A DNA stretch of 64,000 bases from the NCBI GenBank assembly GCA_950097015.1, contig CATNEN010000034.1, forward strand, positions 2,085,501-2,149,500, given 5' to 3'. Source of the stretch: Macrostomum hystrix (lineage: Eukaryota > Platyhelminthes > Macrostomidae). The notes under the pieces are model-generated. The model saw only the letters and a list, made by a program, of their open reading frames with translations, did no database searches and was not told the DNA's origin. The translations under genes and the position numbers were made by a program. This document shows positions 53,216-64,000 of the stretch, piece by piece; the first letter of the stretch is position 1; each line of letters begins with the position of its first letter.

Positions 53216-56200
53216 CTACTTGTGCCCTTGATGCTGCTGCTGCTGCTGCGGTGCGCTAAGCATAACCGCTCTGAGATCGTCAGGCATTCCGGAAATGACA
53301 GCGTCCAATTGAAATTGTAGCTGGGAAAGTTTGTCGCCAGACAGCGGAATCTGGCCTCGTTGGCCGCGTCTAAGACGCTCGCGCAGTTTCAGCACGAGGT
53401 CGACAGTCTCGACTTCGGCCCGTCCCTGGCACCAGCGGAGCAGGTCAACGCCGCACAGAGCCTCGGCGTGCAGCGCTTCGAGCTGAGCGTGCGCCTCTGA
53501 CTGACGCTGCGCCAGCCATTGGGCAAAGTTGGGCGAAGCTAGAAACCGCTGATAGAGGCCCGACCAGTCGCCACGAATCACCGTGGTTAGCTGGGGCCCG
53601 GCAGAGACCAGAGAGCGAAGAAACTCGTCCGAATTGAAGGCGCGCATTAGTGGCACAGTTTTGAATGGCGAGATGCTCTTCTGCAGCGGCATCAGGCTGG
53701 CGACGTATCGCTCCTGCGGATGGGGCGATGCGTGAGGTTTAGGAAATCTGGGATTTAAGAGGTTTATGAAATCTGGGATTTAAGAGGTTTATGAAACCTG
53801 GGATTTAAGAGGTTTATGAAACCTGGGATTTAAGAGGTTTATGAAACCTTAGATTTGGGTTTATGGAATCTGGGATTTGGGTTTATGGAATCTGGGATTT
53901 GGGTTTATGGAATCTGGGATTTGGGTTTATGAAATCTTAGATTTGGGTTTATGGAATCTGGGATTAGGGTTTCTGAAATCTTAGATTTGGGTTTATGGAA
54001 TCTGGGATTTGGGTTTATAAAATCTGGGATTTGGGGTATGAGATCAGGGATTTGAGATTATGAAATCTGGAATTGAGGTTTATGAAATCTGGGATTTGGG
54101 TTTATAAAATCTGGGATTTGGGTTTATAAAATCTGGGATTTGGGTTTATAAAATCTGGGATTTGGGGTATGAGATCAGGGATTTGAGATTATGAAATCTG
54201 GAATTGAGATTTATGAAATCTGGGATTTGGGTTTATGAAATCTGGTACGTGTACTTAGGATGCCGAGATGCTAATGGAATCTAGGATTTATGAGAATTTT
54301 GTAATGTAGAGAATGGGGATTTTTACTTTAGGATACTGGGGTATTCTAAATCTTGGATTCGAGACTTTAGGAGGTCAAGTGGCATCTGAAATCTAGGATT
54401 TAGAGATGTGACATCAGAGATTTTTTAATTTTCTGATCCGTTTGACAAAAGCTTAATATCTTTTGACGAATCTTTTGATTAATTATTTTACATAAGCACA
54501 CAGGCTCACTCACCAGCGGTATCATAAACGACTGAGTCAGCTCATAGAATTGTCGCCTAATAATGACCGACTGGGCCTCAATCTGGCGACCGCGTTGAAC
54601 GCCCTAAACAAGTAAGCAAATTAAAAGGTTTTGACACTACTCACAGTAGTGAAATCGCATTTTATAATATATATTCATTGAATACTTACCTTGCTAATTC
54701 TTTTAATAATAGTTTTGTCTGGGACAAGATAAGGCGTGTACTTGGAATAGATACCCGGCTTGAAGTCGAGACTCTTCAGACTGGAAGATTTTCGTTTCAC
54801 TTTCAATTCCTTGTCAGCAACTGCAACAGATTTGAGGAGGAAACTTAGGGATTTTCACATCGTTTTTAGGATTATTATTTATTTGACTAATTTAGTTTCA
54901 AGGCGAGCTGGGGAAAGGTTGAGGGCAGTTGGGGGATTTGGTGGAAGGGATTTGAAGGGCTTTGGTGGAAGGGATTTGAAGGGCTTTGGTGGAAGGGATT
55001 TAAAGGGCTTTGGTGGAAGGGATTTAAAGAGCTTTGGTGGAAGGGACTTGGTGGAAGGGATTTGAAGGGCTTTGGTGGAAGGGATTTAAAGGGCTTTGGT
55101 GGAAGGGATTTGGTGGAAGGGATTTGAAGGGCTTTGGTGGAAGGGATTTGAAGGGCTTTGGTGGAAGGGATTTAAAGGGCTTTGGTGGAAGGGATTTAAA
55201 GAGCTTTGGTGGAAGGGACTTGGTGGAAGGGACTTGGTGGAAGGGATTTGAAGGGCTTTGGTGGAAGGGATTTAAAGGGCTTTGGTGGAAGGGATTTGGT
55301 GGAAGGGATTTGGTGGAAGGGATTTGAAGGGCTTTGGTGGAAGGGATTTGAAGGGATTTGAAGGGCTTTGGTGGAAGGGATATGAAGGGAGTTGGTGGAA
55401 GGGTTGTGAAGGGAGTTGGGGTACTGGAAATGAAGGGAGTTGGTGGAAGGGTTGTGAAGGGAGTTGGTGGAAGGGTTGTGAAGGGAGTTGGGGTACTGGA
55501 AATGAAGGGAGTTGGTGGAAGGGTTGTGAAGGGAGTTGGTGGAAGGGTTGTGAAGGGAGGTGGGGTACTGGAAATGAAGGGAGTTGGTGGAAGGGTTGTG
55601 AAGGGAGTTGGGGTAATGGAAATGAAGGGAGTTGGTGGAAGGTTATGAATACAGCTGGCGTAATGGAAATGTGAGTTTTGGGAACAGTGATTGAGCAAAA
55701 ACTGTAAAGGTTTATTCGGGCTCACGCATATTGGCGCCAATTTTCACAATATGGGGCCAGTGTTGCAGCGCCTTAGCAAAGAATGGATTAGTCACGCCCA
55801 GCATAACTGACGGCCTGGAAACAAAAATATTAAACATTTTAGCCTCTTTCCAGCAATTATTCTATTAAAAGTAGCGACTAATGATTATAAAAAGTGTTTT
55901 ATTGAATAGCAGATCAGTAGTGACAACTATTGTGGGCAATGCATAGCAATGCATAGGCACATGGATACCACGACAAATATAATGTCCAATTTCACAGCAG
56001 GTAGGGGTAAACCCAAAAAAGCAGCACCGAAATTTCACCAATGACAGCTGTCAATCAACTATTCACCAAAAGATATATGGATACAAAAAAATTATTTACT
56101 TTTCCTTACAATTCTCGCATTGAACCTTTTCGCGAACTAAAACAAGCAATGCATGAGATGCATTGTTTGTTATGATGCAAATCCGACATCAATGAATGGA

Positions 56201-59200
56201 TTGACTACTGATGAGTAATGAGTAATGGTGAATGAGTAATGGTGAATGAGTAATGGTGAATGAGTAATGGTGAATGAGTAATGGTGAATGAGTAAGGGAG
56301 AATGAGTAATGGTGAATGAGTAAGGGAGAATGAGTAATGGTGAATGAGTAAGGGAGAATGAGTAATGGTGAATGAGTTAGGGAGAATGAGTAATGGTGAA
56401 TGAGTAAGGGAGAATGAGTAATGGTGAATGAGTAAGGGAGAATGAGTAATGGTGAATGAGTAAGGCCGAATGAGTAATGGTGAATGAGTAAGGGAGAATG
56501 AGTAATGGTGAATGAGTAAGGGAGAATGAGTAATGGTGAATGAGTAAGGCCGAATGAGTAATGGTGAATGAGTAAGGGAGAATGAGTAATGGTGAATGAG
56601 TAAGGCCGAATGAGTAATGGTGAATGAGTAAGGGAGAATGAGTAATGGTGAATGAGTAAGGGAGAATGAGTAATGGTGAATGAGTAAGGGAGAATGAGTA
56701 ATGGTGAATGAGTAAGGGAGAATGAGTAATGGTGAATGAGTAAGGGAGAATGAGTAAGGCCGAATGAGTAATGGTGAATGAGTAAGGGAGAATGAGTAAT
56801 GGTGAATGAGTAAGGGAGAATGAGTAATGGTGAATGAGTAAGGGAGAATGAGTAAGGCCGAATGAGTAATGGTGAATGAGTAAGGCCGAATGAGTAATGG
56901 TGAATGAGTAAGGGAGAATGAGTAATGGTGAATGAGTAAGGGAGAATGAGTAATGGTGAATGAGTAATGGTGAATGAGTAATGGTGAATGAGTAATGGTG
57001 AATGAGTAATGGTGAATGAGTAAGGGAGAATGAGTAATGGTGAATGAGTAAGGGAGAATGAGTAATGGTGAATGAGTAAGGGAGAATGAGTAATGGTGAA
57101 TGAGTTAGGGAGAATGAGTAATGGTGAATGAGTAAGGGAGAATGAGTAATGGTGAATGAGTAAGGGAGAATGAGTAATGGTGAATGAGTAAGGCCGAATG
57201 AGTAATGGTGAATGAGTAAGGGAGAATGAGTAATGGTGAATGAGTAAGGGAGAATGAGTAATGGTGAATGAGTAAGGCCGAATGAGTAATGGTGAATGAG
57301 TAAGGGAGAATGAGTAATGGTGAATGAGTAAGGCCGAATGAGTAATGGTGAATGAGTAAGGGAGAATGAGTAATGGTGAATGAGTAAGGGAGAATGAGTA
57401 ATGGTGAATGAGTAAGGGAGAATGAGTAATGGTGAATGAGTAAGGGAGAATGAGTAATGGTGAATGAGTAAGGGAGAATGAGTAAGGCCGAATGAGTAAT
57501 GGTGAATGAGTAAGGGAGAATGAGTAATGGTGAATGAGTAAGGGAGAATGAGTAATGGTGAATGAGTAAGGGAGAATGAGTAAGGCCGAATGAGTAATGG
57601 TGAATGAGTAAGGCCGAATGAGTAATGGTGAATGAGTAAGGGAGAATGAGTAATGGTGAATGAGTAAGGGAGAATGAGTAATGGTGAATGAGTAATGGTG
57701 AATGAGTAATGGTGAATGAGTAATGGTGAATGAGTAATGGTGAATGAGTAAGGGAGAATGAGTAATGGTGAATGAGTAAGGGAGAATGAGTAATGGTGAA
57801 TGAGTAAGGGAGAATGAGTAATGGTGAATGAGTTAGGGAGAATGAGTAATGGTGAATGAGTAAGGGAGAATGAGTAATGGTGAATGAGTAAGGGAGAATG
57901 AGTAATGGTGAATGAGTAAGGCCGAATGAGTAATGGTGAATGAGTAAGGGAGAATGAGTAATGGTGAATGAGTAAGGGAGAATGAGTAATGGTGAATGAG
58001 TAAGGCCGAATGAGTAATGGTGAATGAGTAAGGGAGAATGAGTAATGGTGAATGAGTAAGGCCGAATGAGTAATGGTGAATGAGTAAGGGAGAATGAGTA
58101 ATGGTGAATGAGTAAGGCCGAATGAGTAATGGTGAATGAGTAAGGGAGAATGAGTAATGGTGAATGAGTAAGGGAGAATGAGTAATGGCGAATGAGTAAG
58201 GGAGAATGAGTAATGGTGAATGAGTAAGGGAGAATGAGTAATGGTGAATGAGTAAGGGAGAATGAGTAATGGTGAATGAGTTAGGGAGAATGAGTAATGG
58301 TGAATGAGTAAGGGAGAATGAGTAATGGTGAATGAGTAAGGGAGAATGAGTAATGGTGAATGAGTAAGGCCGAATGAGTAATGGTGAATGAGTAAGGGAG
58401 AATGAGTAATGGTGAATGAGTAAGGGAGAATGAGTAATGGTGAATGAGTAAGGCCGAATGAGTAATGGTGAATGAGTAAGGGAGAATGAGTAATGGTGAA
58501 TGAGTAAGGCCGAATGAGTAATGGTGAATGAGTAAGGGAGAATGAGTAATGGTGAATGAGTAAGGCCGAATGAGTAATGGTGAATGAGTAAGGGAGAATG
58601 AGTAATGGTGAATGAGTAAGGGAGAATGAGTAATGGCGAATGAGTAAGGGAGAATGAGTAATGGTGAATGAGTAAGGCCGAATGAGTAATGGTGAATGAG
58701 TAAGGGAGAATGAGTAATGGCGAATGAGTAAGGGAGAATGAGTAATGGTGAATGAGTAAGGGAGAATGAGTAATGGTGAATGAGTAAGGGAGAATGAGTA
58801 ATGGTGAATGAGTAAGGGAGAATGAGTAATGGTGAATGAGTAAGGGAGAATGAGTAATGGTGAATGAGTAAGGGAGGATGAGTAATGGCGAATGAGTAAG
58901 GGAGAATGAGTAATGGTGAATGAGTAAGGGAGAATGAGTAATGGCGAATGAGTAAGGGAGAATGAGTAATGGCGAATGAGTAAGGGAGAATGAGTAATGG
59001 TGAATGAGTAAGGGAGAATGAGTAATGGTGAATGAGTAAGGGAGAATGAGTAATGGTGAATGAGTAAGGGAGAATGAGTAATGGTGAATGAGTAAGGGAG
59101 AATGAGTAATGGTGAATGAGTAAGGGAGAATGAGTAAGGCCGAATGAGTAATGGTGAATGAGTAAGGGAGAATGAGTAATGGTGAATGAGTAAGGGAGAA

Positions 59201-62200
59201 TGAGTAATGGTGAATGAGTAAGGGAGAATGAGTAATGGTGAATGAGTAAGGCCGAATGAGTAATGGTGAATGAGTAAGGGAGAATGAGTAATGGTGAATG
59301 AGTAAGGGAGAATGAGTAATGGTGAATGAGTAAGGCCGAATGAGTAATGGTGAATGAGTAAGGGAGAATGAGTAATGGCGAATGAGTAAGGGAGAATGAG
59401 TAATGGTGAATGAGTAAGGGAGAATGAGTAATGGTGAATGAGTAAGGGAGAATGAGTAATGGTGAATGAGTAAGGGAGAATGAGTAATGGTGAATGAGTA
59501 AGGGAGAATGAGTAATGGTGAATGAGTAAGGGAGGATGAGTAATGGCGAATGAGTAAGGGAGAATGAGTAATGGTGAATGAGTAAGGGAGAATGAGTAAT
59601 GGTGAATGAGTAAGGGAGAATGAGTAATGGCGAATGAGTAAGGGAGAATGAGTAATGGTGAATGAGTAAGGGAGAATGAGTAATGGTGAATGAGTAAGGG
59701 AGAATGAGTAATGGTGAATGAGTAAGGGAGAATGAGTAATGGTGAATGAGTAAGGGAGAATGAGTAATGGTGAATGAGTAAGGGAGAATGAGTAAGGCCG
59801 AATGAGTAAGGCCGAATGAGTAATGGTGAATGAGTAAGGGAGAATGAGTAATGGTGAATGAGTAAGGGAGAATGAGTAATGGTGAATGAGTAAGGGAGAA
59901 TGAGTAAGGCCGAATGAGTAATGGTGAATGAGTAAGGCCGAATGAGTAATGGTGAATGAGTAAGGGAGAATGAGTAATGGTGAATGAGTAAGGGAGAATG
60001 AGTAATGGTGAATGAGTAAGGGAGGATGAGTAATGGCGAATGAGTAAGGGAGAATGAGTAATGGTGAATGAGTAAGGGAGAATGAGTAATGGTGAATGAG
60101 TAAGGGAGAATGAGTAAGGCCGAATGAGTAATGGTGAATGAGTAAGGCCGAATGAGTAATGGTGAATGAGTAAGGGAGAATGAGTATTGGTGAATGAGTA
60201 AGGGAGAATGAGTAATGGTGAATGAGTAAGGCCGAATGAGTAATGGTGAATGAGTAAGGGAGTATGAGTAATGGTGAATGAGTAAGGGAGGATGAGTAAT
60301 GGCGAATGAGTAAGGCCAAATGAGTAATGGTGAATGAGTAAGGGAGAATGAGTAATGGTGAATGAGTAAGGGAGAATGAGTAATGGTGAATGAGTAAGGG
60401 AGGATGAGTAATGGCGAATGAGTAAGGCCAAATGAGTAATGGCGAATGAGTAAGGCCAAATGAGTAATGGTGAATGAGTAAGGGAGAATGAGTAATGGTG
60501 AATGAGTAAGGGAGGATGAGTAATGGCGAATGAGTAAGGCCAAATGAGTAATGGCGAATGAGTAAGGCCAAATGAGTAATGGTGAATGAGTAAGGGTGAA
60601 TGAGTAATGGTGAATGAGTAAGGGAGAATGAGAACGATAGACAGTTAAGTAGCAAGCTAAGTAATAAAATGAACATATTTCATGACAAACAGCGCAATCA
60701 GACGCGAGAACTCTACTCTGAGTAGCCAAGTAAGCGAATTTAAGTCCGTAATAAGCAAAAACTCACGGCGCTTGAGATTTAGCAGTGAACTCCTTGAACT
60801 CGCAGTCGTGTATTGTGAAATACGGTCGATAATCCGTTGCGTATTTCAACGGGAAAATGCAGTTAACCAGAGCCTGGATCAAATTCGAACAGGTGTCAGG
60901 ATCGGGGCCCATGACAATTAGGGGAGCGTTCAACAACACGAGTTCCCATAGCAACTGAGCGTGAGGCAGAACAGGACTCAGTGCGTTGAACATGTTGACC
61001 TCGTGCACAGTGGGCAGAACGCGATCGGGCGCCGGCGCGGGCAGCAGACGGACGTCGTCGGCAGCTGATGAGCCAGATGTTGCTAACGCAGGATTGGGTT
61101 GCCGGTCATTTGCTGCCGGGATGCGGATCTGAGCGGATGGAGAGGGCCGAACTCCTGAAGCTAATTTCTCACAAATCTCATCTCCTAGAGCTAATTTCTC
61201 ACAAATCTCATCTCCTAGAGCTAATTTCTCACAAATCTAATCTCCTGGAGCTAATTTCTCACAAATCTCATCTCCTAGAGCTAATTTCTCACAAATCTAA
61301 TCTCCTAGAGCTAATTTCTCACAAATCTAATCTCCTGGAGCTAATTTCTCACAAATCTCATCTCCTAGAGCTAATTTCTCACATATCTCATCTCCTAGAG
61401 CTAATTTCTCACAAATCTAATCTCCTGGAGCTATTGTCTCACAAATCTCATCTCCTAGAGCTAATTTCTCACATATCTCATCTCCTAGAGCTAATTTCTC
61501 ACAAATCTAATCTCCTGGAGCTATTGTCTCACAAATCTCATCTCCTGGAGCTAATTTCTCACAAATCTCATCTCCTAGAGCAAATTTCTCACAACTATAA
61601 ACTCCTAGAGCAAATTTCTCACATATATCATCTTCTGGAGCTAATGTCTCACAAATCTCATCTCCTGGAGCTAATTTCTCACAAATCTCATCTCCTAGAG
61701 CTAATTTCTCACAACTATAAACTCCTAGAGCAAATTTCTCACATATATCATCTTCTGGAGCTAATGTCTCACAAATCTCATGTCCTGGAGCTAATTTCTC
61801 ACAAATCTCATCTCCTAGAGCTAATTTCTCACAAATATAAACTCCAAGAGCTAATTTCTCACAAATGTCATCTCCTGGAGCTAATTTCTCACAAATATCA
61901 TCTCCTGGAGCTAATTTCTCACAAATCTCATCTCCTTATATTCAATCTCATCTCAAGACATCTATAGTTCGTATTTACTTTTCAGTGAAGCAGAATTCAA
62001 ATCTCACCTGCAGCACGGAGCCCAGAATGGGCAGGTGAAGCAATTGGCCTGGCACAGGCGCTGGCCATTGGTCAATGTCGTGACAGACAGCTTCTAAGAA
62101 GGCCGGTCCGTTAACAAAGAACTCCGGCGACACCAACTGCAGCAGATGCCGATAGAGGGCCACGTATGGTAGGCGGCTCATTAAGACAACGGACTTTTGA

Positions 62201-62898
62201 AAATAACCACGACGAATGCTAGCGTCCTTGACCTGAGATCAATTAGAATGGGGAATTGTGAAACATATATGCATTACAAGAGCCGACAACGATATCGAAA
62301 ACTAGATACATTAATTATCGTTTGATCGAGAGGTCGGGAGTTCGAATCTCAGCCAGTGGGAAGATAAGAAAAGTGCATAAGAAAAACAGAGCAACGCGGA
62401 GTACAATTAGCCCGAAAATTTCAGAGCTCCTATTATCGATATCGTTAAACAACAGAAAATCAATCGAACCTGACGAAAGTAGACAAAGCCAAACAGATAG
62501 CCACTACAGCTGTGCAGATAGCTAGGCGCTAATTGTTCCATTGTGGCGTGCCTGCCCGCACCTTGGGCTCGTTGCCGATAGGAGCGCCGGGGCCCAGCGC
62601 CACTAGCGCTAATTAAGCACTGCTCCCGAATTCGAAAATGATACTGCGTGTCGCCCATACAGCCGCTATTAGAGTCGGGAAATGCCAAATAGCAGACTGA
62701 AGTCTTCTCGGCATCCGACAGCGTGATGTGAGCCGGGTACATGAGCTCCATGGCCTGGCCAAGCTCCAGGTCGAAGGTCACAGTGCAGATGCAGTGCACC
62801 CAGTTGTGAAAACGATCCCATGGCAGAGTTGTGGGCGTAGGTGGCTGCTGTGGCGACTCACCAACAACAATAGACTTTGTCCCATGGATAGCCGACAT
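53216..62898 (-). CDS. DENND6: DENND6 (DENN-domain Rab GEF), complete, 7 coding exons
   Basis: Orthologue of DENND6A/B (FAM116), a guanine-nucleotide exchange factor that activates Rab14 on recycling endosomes. Coding exons: 62470-62898, 62008-62232, 60767-61128, 55726-55814, 54690-54820, 54514-54603 and 53216-53713. All junctions are GT-AG and in phase; 607 codons versus 608 in human DENND6A. Landmarks in order are [187 protein letters not shown] and [19 protein letters not shown]. The C-terminus ends in a Gln run ([10 protein letters not shown]). The ATG at 62898 follows an acceptor-like tttcag, so an upstream exon adding residues is possible. Four of the six introns hold arrays. Confidence 0.95.
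53745..54250. repeat. 22-bp minisatellite in DENND6 intron 6
   Basis: Units of tatgaaatctgggatttggg followed by tt (plus a ttaagaggt variant at the left), about 22 copies, with a roughly 130-bp block (gggtatgagatcaggg) present twice (54030 and 54165). It lies in intron 53714-54513. Confidence 0.92.
54905..55660. repeat. 24-bp minisatellite in DENND6 intron 4
   Basis: The left two thirds use ggtggaagggatttgaaggg plus cttt. The right third (from 55375) uses gttggtggaagggttgtgaa plus ggga, with ggggtactgg variants. About 30 copies in intron 54821-55725. GGG runs are frequent on plus. Confidence 0.94.
56208..60635. repeat. 14-bp array, 4.4 kb, in DENND6 intron 3
   Basis: Two 14-mers, gaatgagtaatggt and gaatgagtaaggga, alternate for about 316 copies with rarer gaatgagtaaggcc and ggatgagtaatggc. 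It fills most of the 4.95-kb intron 55815-60766. Three units make 42 bp and all minus frames are stop-free, giving a spurious 1450-codon frame ([14 protein letters not shown]). A block at 56460-57100 recurs from about 57180. Confidence 0.97.
61150..61940. repeat. 30-bp minisatellite in DENND6 intron 2
   Basis: Units of gagctaatttctcacaaatc followed by tcatctccta, 26 copies in exact 30-bp register, so lines of the sequence align vertically. It begins about 20 bp from the exon 3 acceptor. The open frame [10 protein letters not shown] is an artefact. Confidence 0.96.
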
Positions 62899-64000
62899 GC
62901 CCAGCTGAAAATTATATCAACACAGGATAACAAAAATATGCAATAATATTCAATATTAACAAAAAATATTGATATGCTCACATTTTTTAAGCTGTTAAGG
63001 TATTAAAATTACATAAATTAATTATAGATAGTTGTGTTTTTCTTTATGAAAAGCAAATAAAAAACTATTTTATGTATGCACTCAGTCTCAAAGTCTGTTT
63101 ATCAAGTTTCTAAGGTAATAACTAAGGATCTTCTGCTAACAGTGTAGATAAAAAAAGAAATTAAGCATTAGCTCAGGGTTTAACTTTCATCTATCTATAG
63201 ATTCAGATATTCAGTATAATAATGATTATTCAAAAATAATGTCCTAATTCCAGACACATTGGATTACATATTAAGCCATTGCTAAGCCAATCTCATAATA
63301 TATTAGAATGTATTGCTTAAACCCCTAATGCATATTTACAATGTTATTAAGTTATTACAATAGCAATGCCTATTATATTAAATATTATAGTCCATACTAC
63401 TATATATGTGCATGATTATAATTACGATATGTTTTCTGATATAATTTTAACAACTAGACAACTGTTATAAAATGACTAGACTTCTGGTAGACTACTAGAT
63501 TTTATAGATAGGGCCTATAGGCCAGAGACAGAGGTCCTAATGACTCTAATATAAAAAATGCTAATTATGTTTATTCATGTGACAAAAATTGAAGACATAT
63601 TTCTATATTTCTCTATAAATAATATTGGGTAAAAAAGAATAGTTTGTTCAGACTTAAATAAAAAACATTTATAAAAAATTAATATACACAATTACTATAT
63701 TAGGCCTATGTACTATATAGCTACTGTTTTGCTGATTGATTTACTCTCAAATGTTTTCCCAATGACTAATGTGTTTATGTACATTGTCATTGAGTAGATT
63801 TCCCTTTAATTTTCTAGATTTCCTTGGATAATAATTTTTTTCATGCTTGAAGTACTTGTTGTTATTTGCAAGCATCAGCACTTTTGTTCTTTCCACTATA
63901 TCACTTTGACATTTATGACTGGCCACCAACATGCCCCAGAGTATATATTTTATTTTATAGCTCAAACCAATACCATTGAAGGCACCTGGGCATGCCAAGA
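62899..64000. other. AT-rich region upstream of DENND6 ATG
   Basis: Unique, very AT-rich. It could be a 5' UTR intron, given the acceptor-like ttttcag just before the ATG, or intergenic. An 83-codon minus frame at 63747-63998 is unrecognised and reaches the window end. Confidence 0.35.

Noticed and set aside
53745-54250. Interstitial telomere-like gggttta words
   Set aside because: The words occur within a 22-bp unit with no uninterrupted 6- or 7-bp telomeric repeat.
56377-60729. 1450-codon minus-strand ORF
   Set aside because: Pure 14-bp repeat read-through inside DENND6 intron 3, with several parallel minus frames equally open.
61150-61940. CRISPR-like regular spacing of 30-bp repeats
   Set aside because: Repeats are contiguous with no unique spacers, in an intron of an animal gene.
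62320-62352. tRNA-like gagaggtcgggagttcgaat in DENND6 intron 1
   Set aside because: Only a T-arm-like piece, no full cloverleaf; possibly a remnant of the same element type as at 21155.
63747-63998. 83-codon minus ORF at window end, considered as a transposase fragment
   Set aside because: No catalytic motif or terminal repeats; AT-rich context makes chance ORFs likely.

Overview
The window is metazoan nuclear DNA. Coding sequence is broken into many short exons with canonical GT-AG introns, there is a tRNA-derived SINE family, and the proteins are animal-type: a full-length ABCC transporter with TMD0, the SUMO E1 subunit UBA2, and the Rab GEF DENND6. An invertebrate, perhaps a spiralian, is my guess from compact genes and extreme minisatellite load. 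The sequence alone does not fix the species.

All recognised genes lie on the minus strand. From low to high coordinates: the first part of a RhoGAP domain (7617-8164, rest beyond the left edge or unrecognised); a complete ABCC1/3-type transporter in 22 coding exons (10656-24738, about 1585 aa); a small putative signal-peptide/single-TM protein (39535-39969); a complete UBA2 in 3 coding exons (45402-48869, 639 aa); and a complete DENND6 in 7 coding exons (53216-62898, 607 aa). I traced the exon phases of the three large genes by hand. All junctions agree in frame except ABCC exon 5/6, where the donor is uncertain. The genes serve unrelated jobs (efflux transport, SUMO activation, Rab14-type endosomal GEF, Rho GTPase control), so this is not an operon-like pathway.

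By my tally of array lengths, about 35 kb (roughly 55%) of the window is tandem repeats: some 27 arrays of 5-41 bp units. Nearly every intron above about 470 bp holds an array with its own unit sequence or a SINE; short introns hold neither. The largest arrays are a 30-bp array of 7.4 kb (25.2-32.6 kb) containing an exact-looking 3,014-bp tandem duplication, a 14-bp array of 4.4 kb inside DENND6, a 32-bp array of 3.0 kb upstream of UBA2, and a 21-bp array of 2.5 kb. Most long ORFs in the window are read-through of these arrays and are not genes.

The most unusual items are: the one-array-per-intron architecture; two related 35-bp arrays whose unit carries an RNA polymerase III B-box; a SINE inserted into another SINE with a 13-bp target-site duplication; a G-quadruplex-patterned 20-bp array; arrays built of 5'-splice-site-like words; a roughly 115-copy ATTCT pentanucleotide tract; and a perfect RFX X-box upstream of the RhoGAP exon.
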